Positions 15,757 through 25,176 of a stretch of 47,726 nucleotides of DNA are shown here, in pieces. The DNA comes from an uncultured Pseudomonas sp. (GTDB lineage Bacteria > Pseudomonadota > Gammaproteobacteria > Pseudomonadales > Pseudomonadaceae): NCBI GenBank assembly GCA_943914515.1, contig CALUCI010000016.1, forward strand, positions 1 through 47,726, written 5' to 3'. Within the stretch, counting starts at the first letter, position 1; the number at the start of each line of letters is the position of its first letter. Position numbers and translations under genes: made by a program. The notes beneath the pieces were generated by a model, which searched no databases, had not been told where the DNA came from, and saw nothing but the letters and a program-made list of their open reading frames with translations.

Positions 15757-17334
15757 TTACGGGATGGGCGGGTTGTTCCAGCGCTGGATGGTCACAATCA
15801 GTTGCCCTTCGCCGGTACGCGCCTTGCCGGCGTCGTCCACGGCGGCGATGACCTTGAGGTTGCCGGCGTTGTTGGTGGACATCTTGCGCGCCGGATTCGG
15901 CCCGGCATCACCCGGGGTGAACACGCCGGTGTCGGCCTGCATGATGCCGGCAAACTTGACGTCTTCGTCCTCGCGGGCGCGCTCGTCGAATGGCTCGACT
16001 TTCCACTGCGCCGGGAATACGCCGATGCGGTAGGCCTTGCCATCCGCGCCGGTGCCCCAGGCTTCGGCGTCGAAACGGCCCTGGACCTTGGGCGTGGAGC
16101 CGCCGTTGTCACCGACCCGTGCCACCGAGAACGCCGGCACCACCTTGACCTCGGCAATCTCGCGGTACACCGCCAGTTGCGGGCCGTCGAGCTTGCCAAT
16201 GCTGACAGCCTGCAGACCCTGTGGTGCATCGGCGGCGGCCTTGAGCTTGACCCGTACCCGCTGCGGCGTGTTTTCCAGCACTTCGACGACCTGCACGCCT
16301 GCGCCGAACGCTGGCGTGCCGCTCAGGCCGCTGCCGACCAGGGTCACCACGGTTTCACTGCCGGCCTTGATGTAGCCGGGCTGGACCGCGAGCAGACGCG
16401 GGCTGCCTTGCTGGGCAGCGACAAAATCGAGACCGCGTTCATCGTGGGTCTTGTCGAACATGCGCCCGCTGAGCTGGCCGTTGGCCGAGGCGAACACCTG
16501 ACGCATGCTCACGCCGTCGATGTCCACCGTGCCGCGCCATTCATAGCCGCTGTAGAGCATGGCCGAGCCGCTGCCCTTGAACGGCGTGCCATCGGCGTAC
16601 TGGCCGTCGAGGCTGACCTTGAAGCGGTCGCCGGATTCGGCGCTGACCTTCATCACCCCGTTCAGCTCGCCTTTGCCCGGCAGGTGACCGCTGAAGCTCC
16701 AGTCGCCGGCCAGGGTCGCGGCCTTGGGCATGGATTTCTGCCAGTCGCTCCAGGCCTTGCTGTCGAACGGGTACTTCTGCGCCAGCAGCGGCACCATGTC
16801 TTTCTTCGCCAGGTCGAACCAGTCGCGGTCGCGCGACAGCGCCTGGTACTCCAGCGACGGCCACTGGCCGAGGTGGAAGTTCACCAATCGCTCCCACTCC
16901 TGCGCCGGACGCCGCTGCAGGGCGATCCGCGCACCGGAGTGGCAGCGGGCGCACATCTGCTTGGTGGGTTCTTCGATCTGCTCGACGGTGTTCAGCCGGC
17001 GCTCGAGGGCATAGCGCACGCCATCGGTTTCGCTGGGTGCCAGGCCCTGGGTGTCGGCGAGGTACTTGACCAGGGTGCGGCGATCTTCATCGCTGATCTG
17101 CAGCTTGTGCATGGTCTGCATGCGGCCGATGGTCATCAGCCAGCCTTCCGGCGTCTTGCGCTGGTGGCTGATGCGGCTGAGGGCGTTTTCACCTTCGGGC
17201 AGGTGGCAGCCCTGGCAGGTTTCCTTGAGGATCTGCCGGGCCTCGCGGGCCTGGCTGATCTGCGGTTGCAAGGCGAGGCTGACCGCAACGGCCAACAGGC
17301 CTGAGGCGCTGGCGAGCCTGAAATTTCTCTTCAT
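15757..17334 (-). CDS. qhpA: Quinohemoprotein amine dehydrogenase alpha subunit (diheme)
   Basis: 525 aa precursor with a Sec signal peptide (LASASGLLAVAVSLALQPQISQA). Two c-type heme sites, CQGCH (40-44) and CARCH (128-132), lie in the N-terminal cytochrome domain; the remaining ~380 residues are beta-rich domains of this family. In the periplasm it carries electrons from the CTQ of the gamma subunit to azurin or a cytochrome c. The start is ATG at 17334; a GTG 18 bases earlier is less likely because the Shine-Dalgarno GGGAGG lies between. It is first in the A-D-C-B operon. Upstream there is a sigma54-like promoter and a shared activator region. Confidence 0.94.
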   Translation of the reverse strand: MKRNFRLASASGLLAVAVSLALQPQISQAREARQILKETCQGCHLPEGENALSRISHQRKTPEGWLMTIGRMQTMHKLQISDEDRRTLVKYLADTQGLAPSETDGVRYALERRLNTVEQIEEPTKQMCARCHSGARIALQRRPAQEWERLVNFHLGQWPSLEYQALSRDRDWFDLAKKDMVPLLAQKYPFDSKAWSDWQKSMPKAATLAGDWSFSGHLPGKGELNGVMKVSAESGDRFKVSLDGQYADGTPFKGSGSAMLYSGYEWRGTVDIDGVSMRQVFASANGQLSGRMFDKTHDERGLDFVAAQQGSPRLLAVQPGYIKAGSETVVTLVGSGLSGTPAFGAGVQVVEVLENTPQRVRVKLKAAADAPQGLQAVSIGKLDGPQLAVYREIAEVKVVPAFSVARVGDNGGSTPKVQGRFDAEAWGTGADGKAYRIGVFPAQWKVEPFDERAREDEDVKFAGIMQADTGVFTPGDAGPNPARKMSTNNAGNLKVIAAVDDAGKARTGEGQLIVTIQRWNNPPIP

Positions 17335-17444
17335 CGATGACTGACCTCCCACGGTTTTTTCTTCTTGTTCGTGAATTTCTTATAGGTCTCTTCCGTCGGC
17401 CGTACAGCGGCAGAGCACGGACCGAAGAGCGGCTGAAAGCACCG

Positions 17445-17462
17445 ATACATATTGTGTGCCAA
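17445..17462 (-). promoter_or_regulatory. Sigma54-like promoter for qhpADCB
   Basis: Read on the minus strand, TTGGCACACAATATGTAT gives a -24 TGGCAC box and, after ten bases from GG, a GT in place of the usual -12 GC. The -24 is excellent and the -12 imperfect. It would place the start about 100 bases upstream of qhpA. The sigma54 activator at 23148-25049 supports it. Confidence 0.5.
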
Positions 17463-17525
17463 GAGCCGAAAGCGCCGTTTCACGGGCGGCGCGACCCATA
17501 TGACACGGGCGTTGCGGCTTGATTC

Positions 17526-17599
17526 GCGACAGTTGAGACGCCGTGAGACGGCTGTCGCAGGCGGCTGAGACTGTCTCGACCCTTGTCGCATTTTGCGAC
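17526..17599. promoter_or_regulatory. Activator-binding inverted repeats between divergent sigma54 promoters
   Basis: Several inverted repeats crowd here: GCGACAG (17526-17532) with CTGTCGC (17552-17558), GAGAC-T-GTCTC (17567-17577), and GTCGCA-TTT-TGCGAC (17585-17599). TGTCGCA occurs repeatedly. Enhancer-binding proteins of the AcoR type bind such sites 80-200 bp from sigma54 promoters. This cluster lies at suitable distances from both candidate promoters. It probably binds the activator encoded at 23148-25049. Confidence 0.6.
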
Positions 17600-17677
17600 G
17601 CCCGGCCTGCGACACTTCGCCGCCCGACCAGCGGCGCGACCACGGATTCAACGGGCTCGCGGCGACTTACCTGACCT

Positions 17678-17692
17678 TGGCACAGCGGTTGC
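17678..17692 (+). promoter_or_regulatory. Sigma54 promoter for the aldehyde dehydrogenase
   Basis: TGGCACAGCGGTTGC matches the sigma54 consensus TGGCAC-N5-TTGC with the invariant GG and GC separated by ten bases. The ATG follows 40 bases after the -12 box. Confidence 0.8.
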
Positions 17693-17731
17693 GATTGGCC
17701 CTGGCAATCACTCACAAGAACGAGGTTCGCC

Positions 17732-19225
17732 ATGTCCACCACTGCCCCCCTGAATCCCGCCGTCGAGGCGTTCATCCGGCGCGCGCCGAGCATGCTCATC
17801 GGCGCCGACTGGGTCGAGGCCGCTGATGGCGAACGCCTGACCCTGCGCAACCCGGCCAGCGGCGAGGTGCTGTGCCAGGTGCCGGCAGCCACGCCTGCCG
17901 ATGTCGGCCGCGCCGTGGCTGCTGCGCGCCAGGCCTTCGACGACTCGGCCTGGAGCCGCACCCGCCCGCGCGAGCGGCAGAACCTGCTGTGGAAGCTGGC
18001 CGATCTGATGGAGCGCGACGGTGAAATCCTCGCCCAGCTCGAATGCCTCAACAACGGCAAGAGCGCGGTGGTGGCCCGGGCCATGGACGTGCAACTGTCG
18101 ATCGACTTCCTGCGCTACATGGCCGGCTGGGCGACCAAGATCGAAGGCAGCAGTGTCGAGGTGTCGATGCCGCTGATGCCCGACGACCAGTTTCACGGCT
18201 TCATCCGCCGCGAAGCGGTGGGCGTGGTCGGCGCCATCGTCGCCTGGAACTTCCCGCTGCTGCTGGCCTGCTGGAAACTCGGCCCGGCCCTGGCCACCGG
18301 TTGCAGCGTGGTGCTCAAGCCGGCCGACGAAACACCGCTGAGCGCGCTGAAACTGGCCGAGCTGGTGCTGGAAGCGGGCTACCCGGCCGGCGTGCTCAAT
18401 GTCGTCACCGGCACTGGCGCGATTGCCGGCGACGCCCTGACCCGCGACCCGCGCGTCGACAAACTGACCTTCACCGGCTCCACCGCCGTTGGCCAGCAGA
18501 TCGGCAAGGTCGCCATGGACAACATGACCCGGGTCACCCTCGAACTGGGTGGCAAATCGCCGACCATCGTCATGGCCGACGCCGACCTCGCCACTGCGGC
18601 GGCGGGCGCTGCCCAGGCGATCTTCTTCAACCAGGGCCAGGTCTGCTGCGCCGGCTCGCGGCTGTATGTGCAGCGCAAGCATTTCGACAATGTGGTGGCT
18701 GATATCGCCGGCATCGCCAACGCCATGAAACTGGGTAACGGCCTCGACCCGAGCGTGCAGATGGGCCCGCTGATTTCCGCGCGCCAGCAGAAGCGCGTGT
18801 TCGACTACATCGAGCAAGGCCGCAACAGCGGCGCGACCATCGCCTGCGGCGGCGAACAGTTCGGCCCTGGCTACTTCGTCAAACCCACGGTGATCGTCGA
18901 CGTCGACCAGCGTCACCCGCTGGTGCAGGAAGAAATCTTCGGTCCGGTGCTGGTGGCGATCCCCTTCGACGACGAAGCCGACGCCCTGCGCATGGCCAAC
19001 GATAGCCCTTACGGGCTCGGCGCGAGCATCTGGTCGAACGACCTCGGCGCCGTGCACCGGATGATTCCGAAGATTCGCTCGGGCTCGGTCTGGGTCAACT
19101 GCCACAGTGCGCTGGACCCGGCACTGCCGTTCGGCGGCTACAAGATGTCCGGCGTCGGCCGCGAGATGGGCGCGGCGGCGATCGAGCATTACACCGAGGT
19201 GAAGTCGGTGTTGATCAAGCTTTGA
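17732..19225 (+). CDS. NAD-dependent aldehyde dehydrogenase (phenylacetaldehyde dehydrogenase-like)
   Basis: 497 aa, usual length for the family. Motifs include VVGAIVAWNFPLLLACWK and KPADETPLSA for cofactor binding, general base Glu in LELGGKSP, and catalytic Cys in FNQGQVCCAGSR. No signal peptide, so cytoplasmic. GAGG precedes the ATG. It is divergent from the amine dehydrogenase operon and shares its control region. The likely job is oxidising the aldehyde released when a primary amine (for example phenylethylamine) is deaminated in the periplasm. FeaB/PadA-type or other aldehyde substrates cannot be separated by eye. Confidence 0.9.
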   Translation: MSTTAPLNPAVEAFIRRAPSMLIGADWVEAADGERLTLRNPASGEVLCQVPAATPADVGRAVAAARQAFDDSAWSRTRPRERQNLLWKLADLMERDGEILAQLECLNNGKSAVVARAMDVQLSIDFLRYMAGWATKIEGSSVEVSMPLMPDDQFHGFIRREAVGVVGAIVAWNFPLLLACWKLGPALATGCSVVLKPADETPLSALKLAELVLEAGYPAGVLNVVTGTGAIAGDALTRDPRVDKLTFTGSTAVGQQIGKVAMDNMTRVTLELGGKSPTIVMADADLATAAAGAAQAIFFNQGQVCCAGSRLYVQRKHFDNVVADIAGIANAMKLGNGLDPSVQMGPLISARQQKRVFDYIEQGRNSGATIACGGEQFGPGYFVKPTVIVDVDQRHPLVQEEIFGPVLVAIPFDDEADALRMANDSPYGLGASIWSNDLGAVHRMIPKIRSGSVWVNCHSALDPALPFGGYKMSGVGREMGAAAIEHYTEVKSVLIKL

Positions 19226-19264
19226 AAAGAGCAGTGCTTGCGAGGCAGTGGTGAATTCGCCGAT

Positions 19265-19474
19265 GCCTCGCGGGCAAGCCCGCTCCTACTGTGGGAGCTG
19301 GCTTGCCAGCGATTGTGTCCTGCCAGCCAGCGAGGTTGTTTCTGCCGGCCTCATCGCCGGCAAGGCCGGCTCCCACGGTTGCCCGGCCGGACGGCGCTCC
19401 GCTTCAGCCGCGAGGCGTCATCAGCACCAACCGGATTGTCAGGTCTGGCCCCTCGCGGGCAAGCCCGCTCCTAC
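19265..19474. repeat. Cluster of REP elements
   Basis: Several Pseudomonas REP units lie in tandem and opposite orientation: GCGGGCAAGCCCGCTCCTAC at ~19270, GTGGGAGCTGGCTTGCCAGC from 19291, CCGGCAAGGCCGGCTCCCAC near 19360, and CGGCGCTCCGCTTCAGCCGC near 19393, plus a last unit at 19451-19474. The stretch 19291-19434 resembles 34413-34581. The final unit overlaps the stop codon of qhpG, whose TAG is the first part of the TAGGAGC edge of the REP. No gene is seen here. Confidence 0.85.
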
Positions 19475-20778
19475 ATCCGGTAGCCCTGCTCCAACAGCCA
19501 ACCGCGTATCCATCGCTGTTGCTCCGCACTCAACGCGCCCAACACCTGCTCCAGCGGTTCTGTCTTCAACCGGCTGACCAGCGGTGCCAGCTCCACGCCG
19601 TTCAAATGCCAGATGCCCAGCGGTTGATCGGCACTGATCACGACTTGCGCAAGATCCACCAGACCATCACGCAGGACCGGCGCCGCTTCGACTCTCAGGC
19701 TGGCAAAGTCCGCTTCGGCATGGGTCGGCTGGGCGTCCGGCCATTGCCGGCGTGGCTGCCAGAAGGGCTGGTCGGCCCAGCGTTGTTCTTCGCTGTAGAA
19801 ATCGCGCCCGAGACGGGCGAAGCGCCAGAACAGTTGTTCAACGCGCTGTTGGTGAAAACGCAGGGCCAGTTCGCTGCGTTCGGGGTGGGTCAGCAGGGTG
19901 TTGATCACCGCAGGCGCCTGCAGGGCCGAGGACAGCGACTGAAAGATGCCGTTGCCCGACAGCGGGTCGACCGCCATGGCCGCATCGCCCACCCGCAACC
20001 AGCCCTGGCCACCGCACGCCGGGGCAAGAATCGCCGTGCTGCTGCGGGCATGCAGTTGCAGGTCGTATTCCGCTGCGTCACCAAAGAAGTCGCGGGCCAG
20101 TGCCGATTGCCGGCGCCGCTGGCGGCAGAAATCAGCCAGCGCGGCCTTGTCGGGCAAGGCGTTGGCAGCAACGTCCAGGGTCCACTGCCAGTAGCAGCGG
20201 CCATCAGCCTGGCGGGCCATCCACATCCAGCCATCGGCCTGGCTCTCGACCGCGCTCGCGGTGCTGCCGGGAGCGCCCTGCCAGCGGTTGAGCAGGCTCA
20301 GGGTTTCCGGGCCGCGCCAGGCGCGCCCCAGGGTCTTGTCATGCTGCGGAGCCTGGCGGCCACGGGCCTCGACGTGGAAGTCCGCGTGCAGCGACGGGGC
20401 GCCGTCGAGGTCGATCAGCGAACGGCCGTGTTCGTGACGGACATTGAGAACCCGTGCTTCGATCAGGCGAACCCCGGCGGCGTGCAGGTCGTCGCGCAAG
20501 CCACGGTCGAAACGCGGGCGGTCGAGCAGTGCTTCGACGTTTTGCGCGTGGCTTTCGCCGTTCCAGTTCACACGGCGCCATGAGGGTTCACTGGCCACCG
20601 CCAGGGCGTGGTTCAGGCCAGCGCCGCGCAGCGCTTGCAGCACGCGCTGCGACACGCCTTCCAGCGCGGCGAAGCGCCGCCATTCGCTGACCACGCAGAC
20701 CTCGAAACCCAGCCGGCGCAGGCCCAGCGCAACGGCCGCGCCAGCCGGACCGGCACCGACAACGACGATGGATTTCAT
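19471..20778 (-). CDS. qhpG: FAD-dependent monooxygenase for CTQ formation
   Basis: 435 aa. An N-terminal Rossmann motif GAGPAGAA binds FAD, and GDAAMAVDPLSGNGI is the second FAD motif of flavin monooxygenases and halogenase-like enzymes. In Paracoccus QhpG is reported to hydroxylate the Trp of the cross-linked gamma subunit to begin quinone formation; I transfer that role from the locus and family. The ATG overlaps the stop of qhpE (ATGA). A much longer open frame upstream is an overlap with qhpE in another frame and is not the gene. The C-terminus ends in a REP element. Confidence 0.88.
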   Translation of the reverse strand: MKSIVVVGAGPAGAAVALGLRRLGFEVCVVSEWRRFAALEGVSQRVLQALRGAGLNHALAVASEPSWRRVNWNGESHAQNVEALLDRPRFDRGLRDDLHAAGVRLIEARVLNVRHEHGRSLIDLDGAPSLHADFHVEARGRQAPQHDKTLGRAWRGPETLSLLNRWQGAPGSTASAVESQADGWMWMARQADGRCYWQWTLDVAANALPDKAALADFCRQRRRQSALARDFFGDAAEYDLQLHARSSTAILAPACGGQGWLRVGDAAMAVDPLSGNGIFQSLSSALQAPAVINTLLTHPERSELALRFHQQRVEQLFWRFARLGRDFYSEEQRWADQPFWQPRRQWPDAQPTHAEADFASLRVEAAPVLRDGLVDLAQVVISADQPLGIWHLNGVELAPLVSRLKTEPLEQVLGALSAEQQRWIRGWLLEQGYRM

Positions 20779-21440
20779 CCCCGGCCCTTGTATTCGCGCC
20801 CGCGGTAGTGGGCGTTGTAGAGCAGCCAGGCGAGGATCTGGGTGTCGCTGGCGTGGGGCTGATCCTGGAGGAATGCGGCGATCTGCCCGGTCAGCGCTGC
20901 ACAGCCAAAACTGGAGCCGGCCAGTTGGCCGTCGCGGGCGCGGACGCAGGCGCCGAAATCTGCCTGCGGGCTGTCCAGCCAGCTCCACTGGCCGGGCTGG
21001 CAGCGCGCATCGCCGGTAATGCGCAGCACCCCAGGGTAAGCGGCGGGAAACACCGGTGCGCCCTGGGCCGGCGCCGAAGCACAGATCAACACCCCCGCCC
21101 GCTGCGCTGCCGAACACGCCTCGCGCAGCGCCGGACGGTCCTCGCGCAGGCCAAGGCTGAGGTTGATCAGGCGCACGCCGCGGCTCACCAGCCAGTCGAT
21201 GCCGGCCGCCACCTGCAAGGCGCTGGTCACGCCACGCTCATCGAAGACCTGGGCCACATGAATCGGCGACGCCCCGGCAGCGGCGGCGATCAGCTCCACC
21301 ACGGCGGTGCCATGGCCGGTGGCATCGGCGTGCGGCGACAGTTCGCGGATGCCCACCGTGGCCAGTTGAAAACAGCGCGCCTCGGCCATTCGCTCGGTAA
21401 GCGTGCCGCTGTCGACCACGCCAATACAGACTTCAGACAT
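20775..21440 (-). CDS. qhpE: Subtilisin-like protease processing the gamma-subunit leader
   Basis: 221 aa, short for S8. Triad: Asp10 in GVVDSGTL, His43 in TGHGTAV, and Ser177 in AGSSFGCAALTG. The usual oxyanion Asn region (AAGN) is replaced by CASAPAQG, so oxyanion stabilisation may differ. No signal peptide, consistent with a cytoplasmic role removing the 28-residue leader of the gamma subunit, as known for QhpE. It overlaps qhpF by 8 bp and qhpG by 4 bp. Confidence 0.88.
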   Translation of the reverse strand: MSEVCIGVVDSGTLTERMAEARCFQLATVGIRELSPHADATGHGTAVVELIAAAAGASPIHVAQVFDERGVTSALQVAAGIDWLVSRGVRLINLSLGLREDRPALREACSAAQRAGVLICASAPAQGAPVFPAAYPGVLRITGDARCQPGQWSWLDSPQADFGACVRARDGQLAGSSFGCAALTGQIAAFLQDQPHASDTQILAWLLYNAHYRGREYKGRG

Positions 21441-23147
21441 GCCCTGCCTCCATTGGCAGCAAGCGCCCATCCACCAGCATCAGGCGCACCCCGGCATCGG
21501 CCAGGGTGGAGGCACGGTGGCTGACCAGAATTCGCGTCCGGTCACTGAACAGACGGTCGATGGCGGTAATCACTTCGCGCTCCGTGGCTTCATCTACTTG
21601 TGAGGTGGCTTCGTCGAGTACCAGCAGCAAGGGGTCTTGCAGCAGTGCCCGGGCGATGGCGATGCGTTGCTTCTGCCCGCCTGAAAGCTGCTGGCCGCGT
21701 TCGCCCAACGGGCTGTCGAGGCCTTCCGGCAGGCTGGCGATCAGGCTGTCCAGCTGGGCCAGCCGCGCGACCTCGGCAATCGCCTCGCGGCTGGCGTGCG
21801 GTGCGCTGTAGGCCAGGTTGTCGGCGAGGCTGCCGCGAAACAGCACGATGTCCTGGCTGACCACCGCAATCCGCCCGCGCAGCGCGTGCAGATCGAGTTC
21901 GCGCAGGTCGACGCCGCCCAGCAGGATCTGTCCGGCCTGCGGGTCGTAGAAGCGTTGCAGCAGGTCGATCAAGGTGGATTTGCCGGCACCGGAAACGCCG
22001 CTCAGCGCGACTTTGCTGCCATGGGCAATGCTCGCGTCGACCGCCTGCAACAGCGGCGGCCGGCCCGGATGGGCAAAGCACACACCGCGCAGGTGCAGGT
22101 CGCCACGGGTCGGCATTGGCCGGGTCTGAGCCGGGCTGTCCACTTCCGGCTCGACACCGCGCAGTTCCATCACCCGGCCCAGGCTGACGCTCATGCGCTG
22201 CATCGCCACATACAGACCGAGCAGGCTCTGTACCGGCCCCACGGCCATGCCGAGGTAGGTGGAAAAGGCGATCAGCGCGCCGAGTTGCCAGGTGCCCTGC
22301 ACCACCCAGTAGCCGCCCACCAGGAACGCACAGGCGCGGGACAGCGAGGTCAGCGTGCCGGGCACCGCCTGGGTGAAGAATTCGCAGATCTGCAGCCGCA
22401 GCAACTGGTTCATGTAGCCCTTGCCCAGCCCGTCGAGACGCTGCGCCTCGCGTTGCTGCTGACCGGCAGCCTGGATGAATTTCATCGCCGGCAGCGTCTC
22501 CACCAGAAACGACGAGACATCCGCCGAGCGCTCGCGCAACTGACGCACTTCACGCTCGACCTTACGCCGCATCCAGCGCAGCCAGAGCACATCCAGCGGA
22601 ATCAGCACCAGCGCCAGCAGCGAGAGCTTCCACGACAGCACCAGCAGCATGGCCAACGCGCAGATCAGGCCGATCACGCTGGAGACCGCGGAGAACAGCG
22701 AGTCGACGGCAAAGCGCTGAATTTCGGCAACATCGCCGTCCAGTCGCGACATCAGGTCGCCCAGCCGGCGCTGGCCGTAGAAGCCCGGCGACAGCCGCTG
22801 CAGGTGGCGATAAACGTCATCGCGCAGGGCAAACAGGATGCGCCCCGACAGCCGCGTGTGCAGGTAGCGGTTGAGCCCGGAGAGCAGCGTGGCGACGATG
22901 CCGGCCACCACCATCAGACCGGCCACCAGCGCCAGCATGGGGAAGTTCTTCGCCAGCAGGCCTTCGTCGATCAGCAGCTTGGTCAGCCACGGCTGCACCA
23001 GCACCAGCGCCGTGGCGCACATGGATAACCCGAGCAGGCCGGCGATGGCCGCACGTTGCGGGCGGATGAAGCCATACAGCCAGCGCAGCGACGCGTGCAG
23101 GGCGGGACGGTCCTGATGGTCGATCAGGCGCGACAGCAGACGCTGCA

Positions 23148-23148
<1 letters not shown>
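21433..23148 (-). CDS. qhpF: ABC exporter for the gamma subunit (fused membrane and ATPase domains)
   Basis: 571 aa half-transporter. About six hydrophobic segments occupy residues ~30-300, then an ATPase domain with Walker A GVSGAGKST, signature LSGGQKQR and Walker B LLVLDEATSQ. In Paracoccus, QhpF moves the modified gamma polypeptide to the periplasm, which fits a gamma precursor without a Sec signal. The start ATG overlaps the TGA of the regulator by one base; a GTG one codon earlier is an alternative. The qhpF-E-G order is compact with overlaps throughout. Confidence 0.9.
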
Positions 23149-25049
<1,901 letters not shown>

Positions 25050-25131
25050 CGGCGGCTCCGGATCGGTTAATCCGTTACAAGCAAGTCCTGCGCCAGTACG
25101 GGACAGGCCTTTTCGGGGGCCGTGCGCGGCC

Positions 25132-25155
25132 CTTCGCGAGCAAGCTCGCTCCTAC
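25132..25155. repeat. Single REP element
   Basis: CTTCGCGAGCAAGCTCGCTC plus CTAC is a variant of the TCGCGGGCAAGCCCGCTCCTAC unit. It lies between the LuxR-type regulator stop (25177) and the sigma54 activator start (25049), and may end transcription of the former. Confidence 0.75.
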
Positions 25156-25176
25156 AGGTTGAGGAAATATACCCTG

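Noticed and set aside
19265..19474. REP cluster considered as a CRISPR array
   Set aside because: Units differ in sequence and orientation, spacers are not uniform, and no cas genes are present.
20776..21117. N-terminal extension of the qhpG frame
   Set aside because: It overlaps qhpE in another frame; the FAD motif begins at the ATG at 20778, and the ATGA overlap is the normal gene junction.
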